From assembly GCA_961205875.1 (NCBI GenBank), contig OY540810.1:4712001-4776000 (forward strand): a stretch of 64,000 nucleotides of DNA. Direction: 5' to 3'. The stretch comes from Sialis fuliginosa. Lineage: Eukaryota > Arthropoda > Insecta > Megaloptera > Sialidae. Below, in pieces: positions 57,557-64,000 of this stretch. The notes under the pieces are model-generated. The model saw only the letters and a list, made by a program, of their open reading frames with translations, did no database searches and was not told where the DNA came from. Numbering within the stretch: position 1 is the first letter of the stretch; every line of letters begins with the position of its first letter. Position numbers and translations under genes: made by a program.

Positions 57557-58792
57557 TCATTGTGAAAAAAACTAAGTATAGTGCAACCTAGCCCCGAGAT
57601 TGGTCGATTTGTGAATGCTTCAACTGAATTTTAGTTTTTTTGACAATCTGATGTTTGTCTTCAAAAACGACTGCCGCAGAAGGTGCATTGGCCGTTTAAC
57701 CGATTAATAAATGAGATTGAGTCAATCTAATGAGCAATGTTCGACTCCTGATGTTTCACACGCGCATTTCTGTTCCTTTATCAAATGATAGTCAAAATTT
57801 AATAAATTTTTAAAGAAACTATTGTCCATATTAAAATAAATAGACGCCTAAATATAATATAAAATATTTTTATAAATGTTATACTGATATTTATAACAAT
57901 TGAACAAAAAGCATGAAGAAAAGTAATAAAATATTTTTCTTAGCAAATAATAATATATTATGTAATTTTGTATAACTTTCGTAAAAAATTGCTACAAAAT
58001 ACATATTGACTATGACCATTCAGTGTTCGAGTCACTATTGCAGCGCACTTTGGCGCATTCAAACTTGTGGCATTCTTTTTCTCAGTGTATTAAAATAAAT
58101 TTTGTTATATTAGTCGATTCCAATTCCAATCAAATTGATTTAAAATCTTCTTCAAAAGTACCAAATCACATTACGAAAATAGCAGTTGTTCGGTGTTACA
58201 ATTCTTGTTTGTCGAGTGTTATAAAATTTGAAGCAGGCAACAATAAAGGTAAAAAAGTAATAGATTTTATAGCTCCCACATAAACCTTCAGCCAGACTTC
58301 GGCAGTGAAAAGCTGGGAATGTTCGAACGTTTCTACAAATAAGACCCTATAAATCTAATATCGTTCGATCGAGTTGCATTTTAAAGCAAATAGTAACATA
58401 CTATAGTAGGTATACTCAAAATATTCTACACTGTAATAAATATATTGTTAAAAACTTTAATAGTTTCTAATATAAGTACAAATTATTCCTTATTTTTCAA
58501 ACTATATAAATTATTGTTAGTTTAATTACTTTAACAACACAATTTTGTTTTTATATTTCCCTAAATACGGGTCTGCTGTAAATAAATTATTATATAGCCT
58601 AATGGGTAGGTTTTCTAATAGTAAATCCTATCAAAACTGATTCAGTAGTTTTATCGTCAAGTTGGGACAAACAAATAGACAAGTCACATTGATAGACAGG
58701 CAAACTAAATTTTTAAAACCATAATGGATTATACTGCCAGTAAAACAAAGGACATGTAGATTAAAAACAAAACAAAATACTTTCATTGTACA
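57557..58792. other. AT-rich DNA, no assigned feature
   Basis: Two GC-neutral patches (57590-57780, 58010-58340) hold no recognisable repeat. The 86-codon frame at 58023-58283 (starts MFESLLQRTLAHSNLW) has mixed composition but no domain I recognise. Confidence 0.4.
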
Positions 58793-59472
58793 CAGAGCCG
58801 GCCTTTGCGATTCTGGCGCCCCAGGCGAGATTTTTTTTTGACGCCCCCCCCCACCCCCACAGTGACGATCATTAAAAATTATCCGCACAAAAAAAAAAAA
58901 AAAGCTTGAGAAAATTATCTTGTTATTAATTCATTAGTGTAATATAATAATATAATATAACATATAATTGATAAATAATATATAATATAACTAAAATTAT
59001 ATAAAAGATTTCTTCCTGGCTTTCATATCTGCAAAATTATCGATTGCTGTCTCAAAATTGAGGTTTGCTACAACCTTATTTTCAATTGAAAGAATAGCCA
59101 AATTATTCAACCTATCTTCTATCATAGCCGATTGCAAATAAGTTTTTATGAATTATTTTAATTTACTAAAACTTCTTTCACCACTAGCTACACTAACCGG
59201 AATTAGCAAAGCCACCCACAGATTTGGCACTGTGCTTTTCAAGTTTTGTAAAAAAATGTTTAATAAATAATTTATTTTTGATATTAAGCATTTTATTAAG
59301 TAAAATGAATTATTTTGCAGAAAAAATCAAAACTATTATTCAAAAAATATATATAGCTTAAATTTGGCGCCCTAGAACAGAACATAGAAAAAAAGTTTAA
59401 AATAATTGGCGCCCCCACGAAATTAGCGCCCCAGGCTGTCGCCTGGGTCGCCTGGCCGTTCGGCCGGCCCTG
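58793..59472 (-). mobile_element. Non-autonomous hAT element with transposase tail, copy 1
   Basis: The left end CAGAGCCGGCC...GGCGCCCCAGGCG and the right end, as complement CAGGGCCGGCCGAACGGCC...GACCCAGGCG, are the long GC-rich TIRs of a hAT element. Length about 680 bp. The middle encodes only the last part of the transposase on the minus strand, so a large internal deletion has occurred. No clear 8-bp target duplication was seen (ATTGTACA on the left, T-run on the right). A near-identical copy begins at 63674. Confidence 0.85.
58997..59245 (-). pseudogene. hAT transposase C-terminal dimerisation domain
   Basis: The minus-strand frame reads NLKSTVPNLWVALLIPV, SVASGERSFSKLK, then one stop codon, then FIKTYLQSA, MIEDRLNNLAILSIEN and ends ADMKARKKSFI before TAA. 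VASGERSFSKLK...RL.NLAILSIE is the diagnostic hAT C-terminal dimerisation region, here of the TTF/zinc-finger-MYM-like branch of hAT transposases. About 83 codons against 600 or more in a whole transposase. It cannot act as a transposase; it survives as part of the element's interior. Confidence 0.9.
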
Positions 59473-60149
59473 TTTTTTTTTACTTATCCAAGTATTAAAC
59501 CAATCTATAGATTCTAATAAATTGAAAATTTATCAATAATGATGAACGGATGGCATATTAAAAAAAATATATTGTTACATTCATCAGAGTAACCGTTTTT
59601 TTAAATTAGAGCGAATTGTCGCTGAAGAAGTATCGACTATCGTCTAATTTTTATAATACGCGTGATTTTGCTAATTAACTTTTTGTATAGTGTTTACCAG
59701 GTATGTACATTGTGATTCATATTATTTATTTGATTTTTTTGTTTCGGTTCTGATATTTATGTAATGGTTTTTATTTGTTAACGTATGTTTACATCATGCA
59801 CTTGTCGAAAGAGCAATAAAACTAAGTTTTGTTAACGAATGTACATATCCTCATTGTTTATAGTTAATAATAATTATATAATTTATAAAAATATAATTTT
59901 AATAATAAAAAAAAGGTAATATTATTCTCTCCATTATATAACAAGTGATTTTTTTTAACGTAATAACTGAAATCAGATGTTTACTCTTGTAAATTTTTGA
60001 ATTAACGAATTATTTTTGAATTAAGAAAAAATGTTTTAGATAAAAAATGTCGAGTATGTTATTATCTATAATTTATTCCCTATACATTTTTTTCCAACAT
60101 TTATAATTTAGCCAGAAAGAAATTTTTTATGTAATTATTTAGATTCACC
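59473..60149. other. AT-rich non-coding DNA
   Basis: Nothing recognisable. Confidence 0.5.
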
Positions 60150-60269
60150 TACACTGTTCACTATCAGTATTACGTATAAGAAAGTCCCATGGTACCTATG
60201 GCAAACAAGCACACTGTTTAATCTCTGTACTACGTATAAGAAAGTCCCATGACACTCATGGCAGATATT
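60150..60269 (+). repeat. Tandem duplication, 2 x 60 bp
   Basis: TACGTATAAGAAAGTCCCATG occurs at 60171 and 60231, and the match extends from ACACTGTT before it to ATGGCA after it (about 60-bp period). The units differ at several bases, so the duplication is not very recent. Confidence 0.8.
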
Positions 60270-60450
60270 TCTCCTCTGTTATGAACCATTTGAATTATAA
60301 TAAAATTGCATGACGTTAACATTTGTTTACAAAGTCAAAAAAATGAAATAAACTTTTATTTTCAAAAAAAGATTTTTTTTACTATTTTTCCCTTAAATCT
60401 AGCCTACTTCTGCTTCAAAAAATTAATATTTCGTTAAAATAAAAAAAATC

Positions 60451-60466
60451 ATGCAATTAAGGGTTA
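60451..60466 (+). repeat. Left inverted bracket of the 184-bp array
   Basis: ATGCAATTAAGGGTTA, the exact reverse complement of 63593-63608. TTAA within it (60457-60460) and the GGGTTAA that follows recall piggyBac-type TTAA/CCC ends. Confidence 0.8.
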
Positions 60467-63400
60467 AAGATAATAGTGTAAGCTACATTTAAAAAAAAAC
60501 TGGAGTCTCCTCGATCGCGCCAAGCTGAGATATTAACTATTCAATTTACTTCTTTGTTAGCGTATGAGTTTTAATTTGTTTTTTTTAGTTTTAACTTGTT
60601 TTTAAAAAGGGAAGGAGCACGCGAAGGTCTTTAAGTGCGTGATGCTCTTAAAGATAATAGTGTAAGCTACATTTAAAAAAAAAACTGGAGTCTCTTCGAT
60701 CGCGCCAAGCTGAGATATTAACTATTCAATTTACTTCTTTGTTAGCGTATGAGTTTTAATTTGTTTTTTTAGTTTTAACTTGTTTTTAAAAAGGGAAGGA
60801 GCACGCGAAGGTCTTTAAGTGCGTGATGCTCTTAAAGATAATAGTGTAAGCTACATTTAAAAAAAAAACTGGAGTCTCTTCTATCGCGCCAAGCTGAGAT
60901 ATTAACTATTCAATTTACTTCTTTGTTAGCGTAGGAGTTTTAATTTGTTTTTTTAGTTTTAACTTGTTTTTAAAAAGGGAAGGAGCACGCGAAGGTCTTT
61001 AAGTGCGTGATGCTCTTAAAGATAATAGTGTAAGCTACATTTAAAAAAAAAACTGGAGTCTCTTCGATCGCGCCAAGCTGAGATATTACCTATTCAATTT
61101 ACTTCTTTGTTAGCGTATGAGTTTTAATTTGTTTTTTTAGTTTTAACTTGTTTTTAAAAAGGGAAGGAGCACGCGAAGGTCTTTAAGTGCGTGATGCTCT
61201 TAAAGATAATAGTGTAAGCTACATTTTAAAAAAAAACTGGAGTCTCTTCGATCGCGCCAAGCTGAGATATTAACTATTCAATTTACTTCTTTGTTAGCGT
61301 ATGAGTTTTAATTTGTTTTTTTAGTTTTAACTTGTTTTTAAAAAGGGAAGGAGCACGCGAAGGTCTTTAAGTGCGTGATGCTCTTAAAGATAATAGTGTA
61401 AGCTACATTTAAAAAAAAAACTGGAGTCTCTTCGATCGCGCCAAGCTGAGATATTAACTATTCAATTTACTTCTTTGTTAGCGTATGAGTTTTAATTTGT
61501 TTTTTTAGTTTTAACTTGTTTTTAAAAAGGGAAGGAGCACGCGAAGGTCTTTAAGTGCGTGATGCTCTTAAAGATAATAGTGTAAGCTACATTTAAAAAA
61601 AAAACTGGAGTCTCTTCGATCGCGCCAAGCTGAGATATTAACTATTCAATTTACTTCTTTGTTAGCGTATGAGTTTTAATTTGTTTTTTTTTAGTTTTAA
61701 CTTGTTTTTAAAAAGGGAAGGAGCACGCGAAGGTCTTTAAGTGCGTGATGCTCTTAAAGATAATAGTATAAGCTACATTTAAAAAAAAAACTGGAGTCTC
61801 TTCGATCGCGCCAAGCTGAGATATTAACTATTCAATTTACTTCTTTGTTAGCGTATGAGTTTTAATTTGTTTTTTTAGTTTTAACTTGTTTTTAAAAAGG
61901 GAAGGAGCACGCGAAGGTCTTTAAGTGCGTGATGCTCTTAAAGAAAATAGTGTAAGCTACATTTAAAAAAAAAACTGGAGTCTCTTCGATCGCGCCAAGC
62001 TGAGATATTAACTATTCAATTTACTTCTTTGTTAGCGTATGAGTTTTAATTTGTTTTTTTAGTTTTAACTTGTTTTTAAAAAGGGAAGGAGCACGCGAAG
62101 GTCTTTAAGTGCGTGATGCTCTTAAAGATAATAGTGTAAGCTACATTTAAAAAAAAACTGGAGTCTCTTCGATCGCGCCAAGCTGAGATATTAACTATTC
62201 AATTTACTTCTTTGTTAGCGTATGAGTTTTAATTTGTTTTTTTAGTTTTAACTTGTTTTTAAAAAGGGAAGGAGCACGCGAAGGTCTTTAAGTGCGTGAT
62301 GCTCTTAAAGATAATAGTGTAAGCTACATTTAAAAAAAAAACTGGAGTCTCTTCGATCGCGCCAAGCTGAGATATTAACTATTCAATTTACTTCTTTGTT
62401 AGCGTATGAGTTTTAATTTGTTTTTTTAGTTTTAACTTGTTTTTAAAAAGGGAAGGAGCACGCGAAGGTCTTTAAGTGCGTGATGCTCTTAAAGATAATA
62501 GTGTAAGCTACATTTAAAAAAAAAACTGGAGTCTCTTCGATCGCGCCAAGCTGAGATATTAACTATTCAATTTACTTCTTTGTTAGCGTATGAGTTTTAA
62601 TTTGTTTTTTTAGTTTTAACTTGTTTTTAAAAAGGGAAGGAGCACGCGAAGGTCTTTAAGTGCGTGATGCTCTTAAAGATAATAGTGTAAGCTACATTTA
62701 AAAAAAACTGGAGTCTCTTCGATCGCACCAAGCTGAGATATTAACTATTCAATTTACTTCTTTGTTAGCGTATGAGTTTTAATTTGTTTTTTTAGTTTTA
62801 ACTTGTTTTTAAAAAGGGAAGGAGCACGCGAAGGTCTTTAAGTGCGTGATGCTCTTAAAGATAATAGTGTAAGCTACATTTAAAAAAAAAAACTGGAGTC
62901 TCTTCGATCGCGCCAAGCTGAGATATTAACTATTCAATTTACTTCTTTGTTAGCGTATGAGTTTTAATTTGTTTTTTTAGTTTTAACTTGTTTTTAAAAA
63001 GGGAAGGAGCACGCGAAGGTCTTTAAGTGCGTGATGCTCTTAAAGATAATAGTGTAAGCTACATTTAAAAAAAAAACTGGAGTCTCTTCGATCGCGCCAA
63101 GCTGAGATATTAACTATTCAATTTACTTCTTTGTTAGCGTATGAGTTTTAATTTGTTTTTTTTTAGTTTTAACTTGTTTTTAAAAAGGGAAGGAGCACGC
63201 GAAGGTCTTTAAGTGCGTGATGCTCTTAAAGATAATAGTGTAAGCTACATTTTAAAAAAAAACTGGAGTCTCTTCGATCGCGCCAAGCTGAGATATTAAC
63301 TATTCAATTTACTTCTTTGTTAGCGTATGAGTTTTAATTTGTTTTTTTAGTTTTAACTTGTTTTTAAAAAGGGAAGGAGCACGCGAAGGTCTCTAAGTGC

Positions 63401-63595
63401 GTGATGCCCTTAAAGATAATAGTGTAAGCTACATTTTAAAAAAACTGGAGTCTCTTCGATCGCGCCAAGCTGAGATATTAACTATTCAATTTACTTCTTT
63501 GTTAGCGTATGAGTTTTAATTTGTTTTTTTAATTTTAACTTGTTTTTAAAAAGGGAAGGAGCACGCGAAGGTCTTTAAGTGCGTGATGCTCTTAA
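60466..63595 (+). repeat. Satellite array, 17 x 184-bp unit
   Basis: Anchoring on TAATAGTGTAAGCTACATTT, units begin at 60471, 60655, 60839, 61023, 61207, 61391, 61575, 61761, 61945, 62129, 62312, 62496, 62680, 62862, 63047, 63233 and 63417. Spacing is 182-186, mostly 184, and length changes sit in one A run and one T run. Unit landmarks are CTGGAGTCTCTTCGATCGCG, CCAAGCTGAGATATTAACTA, TTTGTTAGCGTATGAG and GGAAGGAGCACGCGAAGG. Substitutions are few per unit and more frequent in the first and last units. Each unit ends in a hairpin-forming GAGCACGC...GCGTGATGCTC. No coding frame. Confidence 0.97.
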
Positions 63596-63608
63596 CCCTT
63601 AATTGCAT
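63593..63608 (-). repeat. Right inverted bracket of the 184-bp array
   Basis: TAACCCTTAATTGCAT, the perfect inverse of 60451-60466, follows directly on the hairpin of the last unit. Confidence 0.8.
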
Positions 63609-63673
63609 CTTGTTAACATTGGTGAACAATGTTTTCAGAGGTATCTATTAGCAAAAATGTACAATATTTTTTA

Positions 63674-64000
63674 GCCTTTGCGATTCTGGCGCCCCAGGCG
63701 AGATTTCTTTTGACGCCCCCCCCCCCCCCCCCTTTCCACCGCCACAGTGACGATCATTAAAAATTATCCGCACAAAAAAAAAAAAAGCGTGAGAAAATTA
63801 TCTTGTTATTAATTCATTAGTGTAATATAATAATATAATATAACATATAATTGATAAATAATATATAATATAACTAAAATTATATAAAAGATTTCTTCCT
63901 GGCTTTCATATCTGCAAAATTATCGATTGCTGTCTCAAAATTGAGGTTTGCTACAACCTTATTTTCAATTGAAAGAATAGCCAAATTATTCAACCTATCT
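63674..64000 (-). mobile_element. hAT element copy 2, cut by window end
   Basis: GCCTTTGCGATTCTGGCGCC onward repeats 58801-59118 almost base for base; differences lie mainly in homopolymers (a 17-base C run at 63716-63732). The outermost 8 bases or so of the TIR are missing. The minus-strand frame from the window end to 63880 again encodes RLNNLAILSIENKVVANL and ADMKARKKSFI before the stop. The remaining part lies beyond 64000. Confidence 0.9.

Larger units (their letters stand above)
60451..63608. mobile_element. Inverted-repeat-bracketed element containing the array
   Basis: A perfect 16-bp inverted pair (ATGCAATTAAGGGTTA / TAACCCTTAATTGCAT) encloses exactly the satellite and nothing else. 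This suggests a small TIR element whose interior multiplied, or a TTAA-flanked insertion with ends GGGTTAA...TTAACCC and TTAA on both sides. A similar end word occurs at 24281. No target duplication beyond TTAA is evident and no transposase is present. Confidence 0.6.

Noticed and set aside
57740-57770. tRNA B-box-like word GTTCGACTCC
   Set aside because: No A box at the right distance and no cloverleaf could be drawn; other TTCGA words in the window likewise fail.
60451-63608. CRISPR array
   Set aside because: Units are 184 bp and directly adjacent with no unique spacers, in a eukaryotic setting; this is a tandem satellite.
1-64000. LTR retrotransposon, endogenous virus or Polinton
   Set aside because: No long terminal repeat pair, primer-binding site, reverse transcriptase, integrase or capsid-like frame was recognisable.

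Overview
This window reads as a gene-poor, strongly AT-rich stretch of an animal nuclear genome, most likely an insect. The signs are arthropod-style transposon remnants (hAT, Tc1/mariner, PIF/Harbinger, a Penelope-like motif), the dispersed repeat that begins ACCGACTTCAAAAA, repeats carrying runs of GACAGACAGAC or GACGGACGG, and many ACATACATATGTATGT tracts. The insect order cannot be fixed from this sequence. No complete host gene, rRNA, tRNA, CRISPR array or bacterial-style operon is recognisable. All open frames are short (about 106 codons or fewer), as chance allows in AT-rich DNA, and the few recognisable peptides come from DNA transposons. The window is best read as intergenic or deep intronic DNA.

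Layout. From 1 to 7 kb: a hAT-like end, MITE family A copies (850-1467, 4618-4777), a hAT MITE with 8-bp flanks (2208-2573), an old inverted repeat near 3.3 kb and a mariner-type MITE near 6.6 kb. At 7.4-7.66 kb there is an isolated GC-rich island with a TATA motif and a donor-like site. From 7.8 to 18 kb: a TIR element (7800-8491), family B and family C dispersed repeats, and two more family A copies. From 20 to 24 kb: a long-arm foldback element (20021-20905) and a PIF/Harbinger MITE with TAA flanks (22988-23315). From 24 to 31 kb: a CRE-bearing island, a Penelope/hammerhead-like motif, a piggyBac-like TIR pair, hAT ends, and an internally deleted Tc1/mariner-type element (29316-30171). From 31 to 41 kb: hAT ends, two more foldback elements (33694-34284, 39632-40380), a double hairpin and another family A copy. 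From 42 to 57 kb: scattered GC-richer islands, repeat families, a mariner transposase scrap (49758-49886) and one candidate host exon near 56.5 kb. From 57 to 64 kb: a GGGGTAAA-type TIR element, a hAT element that still carries the transposase C-terminal dimerisation domain (58793-59472), a 17-copy array of a 184-bp unit enclosed by a perfect 16-bp inverted repeat (60451-63608), and immediately after it a second copy of the hAT sequence running off the window.

The most unusual structure is the inverted-repeat-bracketed satellite at 60.4-63.6 kb. It looks like a mobile element, or former element, whose interior has expanded into a near-homogeneous tandem array. All alignments were made by eye; identities are approximate and no database was consulted.
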